Below, piece after piece: positions 1 to 6,602 of a stretch of 64,000 nucleotides of DNA; position 1 is the first letter of the stretch, and each line of letters begins with the position of its first letter. Both the position numbers and the translations under genes were made by a program. The stretch is from Methylocaldum sp. 14B (GTDB lineage Bacteria > Pseudomonadota > Gammaproteobacteria > Methylococcales > Methylococcaceae): positions 62,001-126,000 of the forward strand of contig NZ_MSCV01000007.1 of the NCBI RefSeq assembly GCF_002005105.1, read 5' to 3'. The notes beneath the pieces are model-generated. The model was not told the DNA's origin. It searched no databases and saw nothing but the letters and a program-made list of their open reading frames with translations.

Positions 1-612
1 CGGATTCTCAATCTGCGCTTGCACATCCGCGGGCGGCCCGACGCGAACGCCCGATTAGTGGTGGCCAACCACATTTCCTGGCTGGACATCATCGCCCTCG
101 GAGCGCAAGGCCCCTGCTTGTTCGTCGCCAAACGGGAAGTGGCGGATTGGCCGGTCATGGGCTACCTGGCGAAAGGCATCGGCACGCTTTTCGTCCAGCG
201 CGGCGATACCGGGCAGAGCGCAGCCGTGGCCGAACGGATGGCCTGGCAATTGCGCCAGGGGAAACGCCTGGTGCTGTTCCCGGAAGGCACGACAACCACC
301 GGCGACCGCGTGCTGCGTTTTCACGGCAAGCTGCTCCACCCGGCGCAGTTGGCGGGAGCGCACGTCCAGGCGGTCGCCCTGCGTTACGACGGCGCGGCGA
401 AAGAATGCGCACCCTTCGTCGGCGAGGACGAATTTCTGCCGCATCTCCTCGACATTCTCAAGCTGGAACGGATCGATCTCCATGTGCACTATTGCCCCGC
501 CGTTCCGCCCGGACCGGGCCGGAACGAGTTGGCGCAAACCACGCGGCAACAGATCGTGGCCGCGCTGGATGCCGGCCATTCTTGCCGCGGACTGGCCGTC
601 ATGAATTCTTAA
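1..612 (+). CDS. 1-acyl-glycerol-3-phosphate acyltransferase (PlsC family), 5' end cut by window edge
   Basis: The frame is open to the first base, so the N-terminus lies outside the window; 203 residues are visible. The acyltransferase HX4D motif is seen as NHISWLD, and the glycerophosphate-binding loop as FPEGTTTTGD. Family members transfer an acyl chain to lysophosphatidic acid or a related lysolipid at the inner membrane, giving phosphatidic acid. The gene is followed after 72 bp by a phospholipase C-like gene and a glycosyltransferase, so it may supply acyl-glycerol for the same lipid pathway. Paralogues acylating ornithine lipids or other lysolipids cannot be excluded without the N-terminus. 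Confidence 0.85.
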   Translation, partial: RILNLRLHIRGRPDANARLVVANHISWLDIIALGAQGPCLFVAKREVADWPVMGYLAKGIGTLFVQRGDTGQSAAVAERMAWQLRQGKRLVLFPEGTTTTGDRVLRFHGKLLHPAQLAGAHVQAVALRYDGAAKECAPFVGEDEFLPHLLDILKLERIDLHVHYCPAVPPGPGRNELAQTTRQQIVAALDAGHSCRGLAVMNS

Positions 613-684
613 CCGGTCCGTCACGGCGCTTTAAGAAAATCGGTTTAAGTTCTTTGCCAGTTTCAACCGCAGCGAGGACTATCC

Positions 685-1494
685 ATGAAGCTGAAATACC
701 GTACCGTCTGGATTTCCGACGTACATCTAGGGACGAGGGGCTGCAAGGATGAATATCTCCTCGATTTTCTGCGGCACATCGAATGCGAACGCCTTTATCT
801 GGTGGGCGATATCATCGATTTCTGGAAGCTCAAGAGCGGTGTTTACTGGCCCCGCCTGCACAACGAGATCGTCCGCACCGTCATGGCGATGGCGGCTCGG
901 GGCACACGGGTGATTTACATTCCGGGCAACCACGACGAAATCTTCCGCGGCTATATCGGCACGGTGTTCAACGGCATCGAGATCCACGCCAGCGCGGTCC
1001 ACGAGACGGCGGCCGGACGCCGGCTTCTGGTACTGCACGGCGACGAGTTCGACGGCGTGGTCTGCTCCAGCCGCTGGCTGGCGGTTCTCGGCAGCGGCGC
1101 CTACGACTTCCTGATCGAGGTCAACCGCTGGTTCAATCACGTCCGCCGCATTCTCGGCTTTCCCTACTGGTCGATGTCGGCCTACATCAAGCACAAGGTG
1201 AAGAACGCCGTGAACTTCATCTTCGATTTCGAGCGGGCGCTGATTCACGAGGCCTATGAACAAAATCTGGACGGCGTGATTTGCGGCCACATTCACCACG
1301 CCACGATCCGGACGGCCGAGCACGGCACGCTGTACGGCAACTGCGGCGACTGGGTGGAAAGCTGCACCGCCTTGGCCGAAAGCCACGCCGGAACGCTGTC
1401 CGTCATCCGCTGGCTGGAAGAAAGCACCCAACTCCTGGAGGATCTCGCACTTGAAACTCGCCCTGATCACGGACGCCTGGCTCCCACAAACTAA
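685..1494 (+). CDS. PlcP-type metallophosphoesterase (phospholipase C-like; often annotated as UDP-2,3-diacylglucosamine diphosphatase)
   Basis: This 269-residue calcineurin-fold protein shows the metal-site motifs in order: SDVHLG near residue 11, GDIIDFW, GNHDE, HGDEFD and GHIHH. The stretch YWSMSAYIKHKVKNAVNF and the early start TVWISDVHLGTRGC resemble the LpxH-like family that contains rhizobial PlcP, which releases diacylglycerol from phospholipids during phosphate limitation. It is longer than classical LpxH (about 240 residues). Its 3' end overlaps a GT4 glycosyltransferase by 44 bp, the arrangement expected for a PlcP-Agt pair. ATG at 685 follows a GAGG ribosome site. The family call is firm; the choice of PlcP over a lipid A enzyme rests on recalled similarity and context. 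Confidence 0.72.
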   Translation: MKLKYRTVWISDVHLGTRGCKDEYLLDFLRHIECERLYLVGDIIDFWKLKSGVYWPRLHNEIVRTVMAMAARGTRVIYIPGNHDEIFRGYIGTVFNGIEIHASAVHETAAGRRLLVLHGDEFDGVVCSSRWLAVLGSGAYDFLIEVNRWFNHVRRILGFPYWSMSAYIKHKVKNAVNFIFDFERALIHEAYEQNLDGVICGHIHHATIRTAEHGTLYGNCGDWVESCTALAESHAGTLSVIRWLEESTQLLEDLALETRPDHGRLAPTN

Positions 1495-2491
1495 CGGCGT
1501 CGTCACCACGCTTCGCACGATCTCTGAGCAGCTCCGCGCGATCGGACATACGGTCGAAACCTTTACGCCGGATCAGTTTCGCAACTGGCCCTGTCCGAGC
1601 TATCCCGAAATCCGTCTGGCGCTGGGCTGCGGCTCGAAACTCCGAGCCCGGCTGGACGAATTCCAGCCCGATGCCATTCACATCGCCACGGAAGGCCCGC
1701 TCGGCATGGCCGCCCGGAGTTTTTGCAAACGGCGCGGGCTTCCCTTCACGAGTTCTTTCCATACCCGATTCGCCGAATATATCCATCTCCGCACCGGTCT
1801 GCCGCTCGCTGTCGGCTATTCCTTTCTGCGCTGGTTTCATGGCGAAAGCGAGCGCCTGATGACTGCGACGCCCACCTTGCTGGAGGAGCTCAAGGCGCGA
1901 GGCTTCAAGAACCCGGTGCTGTGGTCGCGCGGAGTGGACACGGACTTGTTCCGTCCCCGAGACAAGGGTTTTCTGCCCGATGCCCGCCCCGTGCTGCTCT
2001 ATGCCGGCCGGGTAGCGATCGAAAAGAATATCGAGGCTTTTCTCAAGCTGGATCTGCCGGGCGCCAAGTACGTGGTCGGCGACGGACCGCAGCGGGAGGA
2101 GCTCGAGAGCAAATATCCCGATGTCCGCTTCGTCGGTTACAAATACGGCGAGGAACTGGCCCGCTATCTCGCGGCCGCCGATGTTTTCGTTTTTCCGAGT
2201 CGAACCGACACTTTCGGCCTGGTGATGCTGGAAGCTCTGGCCTCTGGCGTTCCGGTCGCGGCCTTTCCGGTGGAAGGCCCGAAGGACGTGATTCTGAGCG
2301 GTCGGGTCGGCTGCCTGGACGAAGACCTCAAGAACGCTATCACCGAGGCGCTGAAACTCGATCCCAAAGACTGCCGCCAGTATGCCCTGCGCTATTCCTG
2401 GCGCGATTGCGCCCTCCTGTTCGAAAGCTATCTGGCGCCGATTCCGAAAAACGGCGCGCGTTCGACGGCGTGGTGGCAGCGGTATTCGTGA
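1451..2491 (+). CDS. GT4 glycosyltransferase, Agt/SqdX-like, probable diacylglycerol glycosyltransferase
   Basis: 346 residues with the GT-B fold. The N-terminal loop reads LALITDAWLPQTNGVV, the glycine-rich donor region follows VLLYAGRVAIEKN, and the C-terminal E-x7-E motif lies in TDTFGLVMLEALASG. This N-terminal pattern is typical of SqdX, MgtA and Agt enzymes that glycosylate diacylglycerol or phosphatidylinositol. The TTG start at 1451 is preceded by GGAGG with about 9 bases of spacing and lies inside the metallophosphoesterase gene, so the two are translationally coupled. A later start would remove the first beta strand of the fold. Acting after a phospholipase C it would make a phosphorus-free glycolipid; donor sugar unknown. 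Confidence 0.75.
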   Translation: MKLALITDAWLPQTNGVVTTLRTISEQLRAIGHTVETFTPDQFRNWPCPSYPEIRLALGCGSKLRARLDEFQPDAIHIATEGPLGMAARSFCKRRGLPFTSSFHTRFAEYIHLRTGLPLAVGYSFLRWFHGESERLMTATPTLLEELKARGFKNPVLWSRGVDTDLFRPRDKGFLPDARPVLLYAGRVAIEKNIEAFLKLDLPGAKYVVGDGPQREELESKYPDVRFVGYKYGEELARYLAAADVFVFPSRTDTFGLVMLEALASGVPVAAFPVEGPKDVILSGRVGCLDEDLKNAITEALKLDPKDCRQYALRYSWRDCALLFESYLAPIPKNGARSTAWWQRYS

Positions 2492-2534
2492 TCTCCGTGC
2501 CCGAGCCATGGGCATCTGCACCCTCGCGATTGAT

Positions 2535-2590
2535 GCCTGTCCTGAGCCTAGTCGAAGGGCGCTCCACTTCGTTCAGCACATCCTACGAGT
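2535..2590. repeat. Dispersed repeat, GCCTGTCCTGAGC family
   Basis: A copy of the short intergenic repeat GCCTGTCCTGAGCCTGTCGAAGGGC, here with one inserted base and a downstream tail containing CACTTCGTTCAGCAC. Other copies lie at 9387-9411, 9434-9458 and, inverted, around 24898-24922. It ends just before the PhoB-like sites. Confidence 0.7.
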
Positions 2591-2598
2591 TCTAAGCG

Positions 2599-2654
2599 CT
2601 GTCATGGATCGTTCATCTTTCCGTCACCGGATTGTCATCTGCCCCGGCTAAGGT
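2599..2654 (+). promoter_or_regulatory. Tandem Pho box (four PhoB half-sites) with -10 element
   Basis: Four direct heptamers begin at 2599, 2610, 2621 and 2632: CTGTCAT, CGTTCAT, CCGTCAC and TTGTCAT, each separated by 4 bases. This is the 11-bp periodicity of PhoB sites, whose half-site consensus is CTGTCAT. The first matches 7/7 and the others 5/7, 5/7 and 6/7. Ten bases after the last half-site lies TAAGGT (2649-2654), which keeps the three most important -10 positions; there is no -35 hexamer, as expected when PhoB replaces it. The site is 31-85 bp upstream of the PAP2 gene. Binding is inferred, not shown. Confidence 0.78.
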
Positions 2655-2684
2655 TTAGGAGTAGCCCTTAGGGAGTAGCGTGCC

Positions 2685-3209
2685 ATGAAATTCATGCAGA
2701 CGATCCAAACCTACGACGTCAATCTGTTTCTCTGGGTAACGCAACGGAAATCCCGGCGCGTGCTGGTTCGCGGTGCGCGATGCGTCTCGAAGACCGGCGA
2801 CGGGCACTTGTACCTGATCCTCGGCCTGGTGCTGGCATGGTCCGGGCAGCCTGCGGGCTCGGTTCTGCTGGCTTGCCTGTTAACGGGCTTCGCCATCGAG
2901 CGTCCGGTCTATTTCATCCTCAAGAATCTGTGCCGGCGCGACCGGCCCCAAGCCGCGCTGAATATTCCGAGCTTCATCATTCCGTCCGACCGTTTCAGCT
3001 TCCCGTCCGGGCACACCTCCGCGGCGTTCCTGGTGGCGACGTTGCTGAGTTTCTTTTATCCGGCCCTTGCGCCTCTGCTCCTAACCTGGGCTGTGCTGAT
3101 GGGCATGGCGCGGGTGGTGCTCGGCGTTCACTTTCCCACCGACACGCTGATCGGCGCGCTGATGGGAATCCTTTTGGCCCTTCTGAGTTTAGAGATCCAT
3201 CTTACGTGA
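2685..3209 (+). CDS. PAP2-family membrane phosphatase
   Basis: 174 residues with hydrophobic membrane segments and the three PAP2 signature blocks: RRDRPQ (KX6RP-like), FPSGHTSAAF (PSGH) and RVVLGVHFPTD (SRX5HX3D-like). Members dephosphorylate phosphatidic acid, phosphatidylglycerol phosphate or undecaprenyl diphosphate on the outer face of the inner membrane. It is the first gene after the Pho box, and its TGA overlaps the GTG of the next gene (GTGA). The context favours release of diacylglycerol and phosphate; undecaprenyl diphosphate recycling is the main alternative. Confidence 0.85.
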   Translation: MKFMQTIQTYDVNLFLWVTQRKSRRVLVRGARCVSKTGDGHLYLILGLVLAWSGQPAGSVLLACLLTGFAIERPVYFILKNLCRRDRPQAALNIPSFIIPSDRFSFPSGHTSAAFLVATLLSFFYPALAPLLLTWAVLMGMARVVLGVHFPTDTLIGALMGILLALLSLEIHLT

Positions 3210-4249
3210 AAGTGTTTTATGGCGTTCAGGCCACCGGCAATGGTCACATTACCCGAGCGCGAGCCATCGCGCCCAAACTCGAGCAAGCCGGAGCCGAAGT
3301 CACTTACCTGTTTTCCGGCCGCCCTTGGGAAAAGCTGTTCGAAATGGACGTCTTCGGCGACTACCAATGGCGTGCCGGTCTTACCTTCGAAACCAAAGCC
3401 GGCAATGTGCGGTACATCAAGACCGCATTTCGCAACAATCTTCCGAGCTTCGTCCGCGACGTCAAATCCCTGGACTTGAGCCAGTACGACATCGTCGTCA
3501 GCGATTTCGAACCGGTTACCGCCTGGGCCGCACGGCTGCAGGGCATCAAAACCGTCGGCATCGGCCATCAGTACGCCTTCGGCTACGATATCCCCAAGGC
3601 GAATGCCGATGTCATGGGAAATCTGGTGCTCAAGTATTTCGCGCCGGTCACGGTGGGCCTGGGCGTGCACTGGCATCATTTCCATCATCCCATCCTCCCG
3701 CCCATCATCGAGACCGATCTCGATCCCGCGGCGGTTCAGCCGGACAAAATCGTCGTCTATCTGCCCTTCGAAGACATCAATCAGGTCGTCCGCTTGCTGA
3801 AGCCGTTCCACGATCGTCAGTTTCACATCTACAGTTCGACCATGCCGGACGAACGCCATCCGCGGCCCGAGCACATCCACATCAAACAGCTTTCCCGGAA
3901 GGGATTTCAGCACGACTTCGCCGACGCCGCCGGCGTGATATGCAACTCCGGGTTCGAATTGACCAGCGAAGCGCTTCATCTCGGCAAGAAGCTCCTGGTC
4001 AAGCCGCTGCACGGCCAGATGGAACAGAACTCCAATGCGCTGGCCCTGGAGGTCTTGCAGCTCGGCCAAGTGATGCAGACCTTGGACGGCCCCACCGTCG
4101 AGGCCTGGCTGCAACAGAGCCGGGCCACACGGGTCGTCTACCCCGATGTGGCACGGGCCGTCGCCGATTGGCTGATGCAAGGCGATCTGAGGGTCGACAA
4201 ATCCTGGGTGGATAATATCTGGAGCCAGGTTCACCGAACCGATGGGTAA
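3206..4249 (+). CDS. MJ1255/VC2487-family glycosyltransferase
   Basis: 347 residues from a GTG start that overlaps the stop of the PAP2 gene; upstream in-frame codons belong to the overlapping gene and are not used. The N-terminus FYGVQATGNGHITRA is the glycine-rich acceptor loop of GT28/MurG-like GT-B enzymes, and the C-terminal ICNSGFELTSEALHLGKKLL with HGQMEQNSNA is the donor nucleotide-sugar pocket. MurG-like GT28 folds include plant MGDG synthase and other diacylglycerol sugar transferases. Placement between a PAP2 phosphatase and DgkA suggests a lipid acceptor. Sugar and acceptor cannot be read from sequence. Confidence 0.75.
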   Translation: MKVFYGVQATGNGHITRARAIAPKLEQAGAEVTYLFSGRPWEKLFEMDVFGDYQWRAGLTFETKAGNVRYIKTAFRNNLPSFVRDVKSLDLSQYDIVVSDFEPVTAWAARLQGIKTVGIGHQYAFGYDIPKANADVMGNLVLKYFAPVTVGLGVHWHHFHHPILPPIIETDLDPAAVQPDKIVVYLPFEDINQVVRLLKPFHDRQFHIYSSTMPDERHPRPEHIHIKQLSRKGFQHDFADAAGVICNSGFELTSEALHLGKKLLVKPLHGQMEQNSNALALEVLQLGQVMQTLDGPTVEAWLQQSRATRVVYPDVARAVADWLMQGDLRVDKSWVDNIWSQVHRTDG

Positions 4250-4631
4250 ATTCGAAGTTATGGCAGGTCAGAATCTCACCGGCTGGTCCCGCATTCATGC
4301 GGCGTTTTTCAACTCCATGAAAGGACTCAAAGCCGTCTGGCTGAGCGAGGAAGCTTTCCGTCAGGAAATTTATCTGCTCATCGTTACCGGACCTTTGGGA
4401 TTCTGGCTCGGACAAACCGGTTTCGAAAAGGCATTGCTGGTGGGCAGCATTCTCCTGGTCCTGATCGTCGAACTGCTCAACACCGGTATCGAAATCGTGG
4501 TCGACCGGATCAGCTTCGAGCATCACGAACTGTCCGGCCGGGCCAAGGACGTGGGTTCCGCGGCGGTGTTCCTCGCCCTGACCTTGGCCGGCATCATCTG
4601 GCTGCTCGTGCTGCTGCCGAGATTCGGCTGA
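4242..4631 (+). CDS. dgkA: Diacylglycerol kinase
   Basis: 129 residues, three membrane helices, clear match to the DgkA family: FRQEIYLL, NTGIEIVVDRIS (catalytic Glu region) and EHHELSGRAKDVGSAAV. It phosphorylates diacylglycerol with ATP in the inner membrane, returning it to the phosphatidic acid pool. ATG at 4242 overlaps the previous gene by 8 bp; an in-frame ATG at 4260 would give a length nearer the E. coli protein and neither has a strong ribosome site. Last gene of the apparent Pho-controlled operon. Confidence 0.93.
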   Translation: MGKFEVMAGQNLTGWSRIHAAFFNSMKGLKAVWLSEEAFRQEIYLLIVTGPLGFWLGQTGFEKALLVGSILLVLIVELLNTGIEIVVDRISFEHHELSGRAKDVGSAAVFLALTLAGIIWLLVLLPRFG

Positions 4632-4644
4632 CGGTGACGGTTCT

Positions 4645-4668
4645 GTCGGCAAGGGATTGCCGACCTAC
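4645..4668. repeat. REP-like palindrome, GTCGGCAA family
   Basis: GTCGGCAA and TTGCCGAC form a perfect 8-bp stem around GGGA, followed by CTAC. The element recurs at 4734, 23259, 23335, 24840 and 24950. It sits between the convergent dgkA and WecA-like genes. Confidence 0.75.
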
Positions 4669-4733
4669 GAACCACGGCCGCATAGTAGGTAACGAATCCT
4701 TTCACGACATTAACGGGTCGGCCAGCAGGTTTT

Positions 4734-4753
4734 ATCGGCAGAGGATTGCCGAC
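4734..4753. repeat. REP-like palindrome, diverged copy
   Basis: ATCGGCAGAGGATTGCCGAC, an imperfect second copy of the palindrome at 4645, 66 bp further right in the same convergent gap. Confidence 0.6.
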
Positions 4754-4824
4754 AAGCTTCCTACGCCTTTGCCGGAAACGCTTCGCTTATTCATGCCTAC
4801 GACTAGGACATGGTGAGCAACGCC

Positions 4825-6453
4825 CTAAAGCGCCTTGATTCCAACGATCACGAAAGCCGCCATGGCCCCGATCGATATCGCCAGGCTGGCGGCGCTTCGC
4901 CGTCTCAATACGAACTCCACGCCGTAGAGCACCACGGCCGACTGAATCGCCAGCTTGGCGTAGTTCACTTCGCCGAAGACAGGCAGGTTGGCCGCCGCCA
5001 GCAGGATGAATACGACCAGAAAGTCCGACGGCGTAACGGAAAAATAATAACGTCCGGAGAAGCGCACACCCACGGCGGTAACGGCCGCCAAGACCGGGAA
5101 AAAGTATTTCAGCCCGATGTGCCAAAGACGCCGTTCCGTAACGCCGGAGAGCTCGATCGAATAGATCACCAGGATGACGCAGGCATAAATCACGAACCGC
5201 TCTATCCATCTGGCCGCTGGCAATCGCGATACGCGGACGACCAGCCAGGCCGTCATACTGACGGCTACGAAGTAACGGATATCGGACGCCAGTTCCCTGG
5301 CTACCACGGCCCCCATGATCAGAAATCCGGTAATGAGCAGGCTCAATACCAGATTCGGGGTTTCGTCCAGTCTCGCCCGGTCGCGCGCGCGCTTGAGAAA
5401 ACCCGTCACGGGCGAGCTGCCGCCATGCAGCCGCCATCCGAACTTTCGGGCGAGCGGGTAAAACAGGACGATCGCCGCGCTCAGAGCCAGATAAAGCGCC
5501 GCGATCAGCCAGTAGGATTCGTACCGGAACAGATAAGCGGATACCACGAATAGGGATTGAACGGCGTATATGGCCAGCACCGCTTCGTACTGATCGAACC
5601 CCAGGGCCAATAGCTTGTGGTGAAAATGGCTTTTGTCCGGTTTGAACGGGGATCGGCCTTCGGCCATCCTTTGCGTCATGACCATCAAGGTATCGATGAT
5701 GGGCAATCCGAGAATGGGCAAGGCGAGTCCCGGCGTCAGCGCGGTATTGACTTGCTCGGTCAGCATGAGTACCAGCACGCCCAGGCTGAAACCGAGAAAC
5801 TGGCTGCCGGTGTCGCCCATGAACACCATGGCCGGATGGGTGTTGTAGCGGAGAAAGCCGAGCGTCGCGCCGATGATGGCCAGGCTCGTAAAAACCAGCT
5901 CGTCGCCTTCCGCGAGATCGGCCAGGGAAGCGATACAGGCGAGACTCAGGAGACTCAAGCCGGCCGCGAGCCCGTCGAGGCCGTCCGACAAATTAGTGGC
6001 GTTGGTGGTCCCGAGGAGAAAGAAGACGGTCAAGGGATACGAAACGAACGCCGGAATTTCCCGGCTCTCGAACCCCGGCAATCGTTCGACCGCCACACCG
6101 CCGAGCCAAACCACCACGGCGATCGCCAATAGCTGCCCGGCGAATTTGGTCCGGTAATCGAGATTGACGCGATCGTCCCACATGCCGAAAACCGTGATCA
6201 CGCCAATGCCGAAAAGAAACATCTCGGTGCTTCGGCTCAAATCGATCCAGGCCAAAACGGACGCTACAGCGCCCAAGACCATCCCGATACCGCCGATCCG
6301 CGGAATAACCGCATGGTGAATCTTGCGTCCGTCCGGCACGTCGACAAACCTCAGGCGGGGCGCCAGCCGCATGAATACCGCGACCAACACCATCGCGACG
6401 AACAAAGCGGTGAGAAAGACGAAGAAATGAAACATAAACCGAGGCAGCCCCAC
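4825..6453 (-). CDS. WecA/TagO-type polyprenyl-phosphate sugar-1-phosphate transferase with C-terminal membrane extension
   Basis: 542 residues. The first 345 hold the MraY/WecA core: IPRIGGIGMV, the metal-binding DD of MWDDRVNLD (residues 93-94), NATNLSDGLDGL (151-162), GDTGS (213-217) and the HFHH cluster (276-279). Members transfer GlcNAc-1-P or a similar sugar phosphate to undecaprenyl phosphate, starting a polysaccharide. Residues 360-542 are about 180 extra residues with several more hydrophobic segments, absent from WecA (about 365 residues) and unassigned. It is the last gene of the leftward polysaccharide locus. An internal ATG at residue 7 is an alternative start. Sugar preference is not readable. 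Confidence 0.85.
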   Translation of the reverse strand: MGLPRFMFHFFVFLTALFVAMVLVAVFMRLAPRLRFVDVPDGRKIHHAVIPRIGGIGMVLGAVASVLAWIDLSRSTEMFLFGIGVITVFGMWDDRVNLDYRTKFAGQLLAIAVVVWLGGVAVERLPGFESREIPAFVSYPLTVFFLLGTTNATNLSDGLDGLAAGLSLLSLACIASLADLAEGDELVFTSLAIIGATLGFLRYNTHPAMVFMGDTGSQFLGFSLGVLVLMLTEQVNTALTPGLALPILGLPIIDTLMVMTQRMAEGRSPFKPDKSHFHHKLLALGFDQYEAVLAIYAVQSLFVVSAYLFRYESYWLIAALYLALSAAIVLFYPLARKFGWRLHGGSSPVTGFLKRARDRARLDETPNLVLSLLITGFLIMGAVVARELASDIRYFVAVSMTAWLVVRVSRLPAARWIERFVIYACVILVIYSIELSGVTERRLWHIGLKYFFPVLAAVTAVGVRFSGRYYFSVTPSDFLVVFILLAAANLPVFGEVNYAKLAIQSAVVLYGVEFVLRRRSAASLAISIGAMAAFVIVGIKAL

Positions 6454-6602
6454 ACATCCTTTGCAGTGATATCGACGGCGACTCGCCGTAGTAGCCTCTC
6501 ATTCCCCTAGCACTCCGCTTTCCGCCCGACTTCCGCTCCGGAGAGATCATGGGATGGACATCGATGCGAGTGCTGCTTTGCCCACGCATGGGATTCCGGC
6601 GT

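Noticed and set aside
618-624. A single CCGTCAC heptamer upstream of the PlcP-type gene as a Pho box
   Set aside because: No second or third half-site follows at 11 bp, so it is likely chance.
685-1494. Annotation as lpxH (UDP-2,3-diacylglucosamine diphosphatase)
   Set aside because: Length, the YWSMSAYIKHKVKNAVNF block and the overlap with a glycosyltransferase point to the PlcP branch. The lipid A role is kept only as an alternative.
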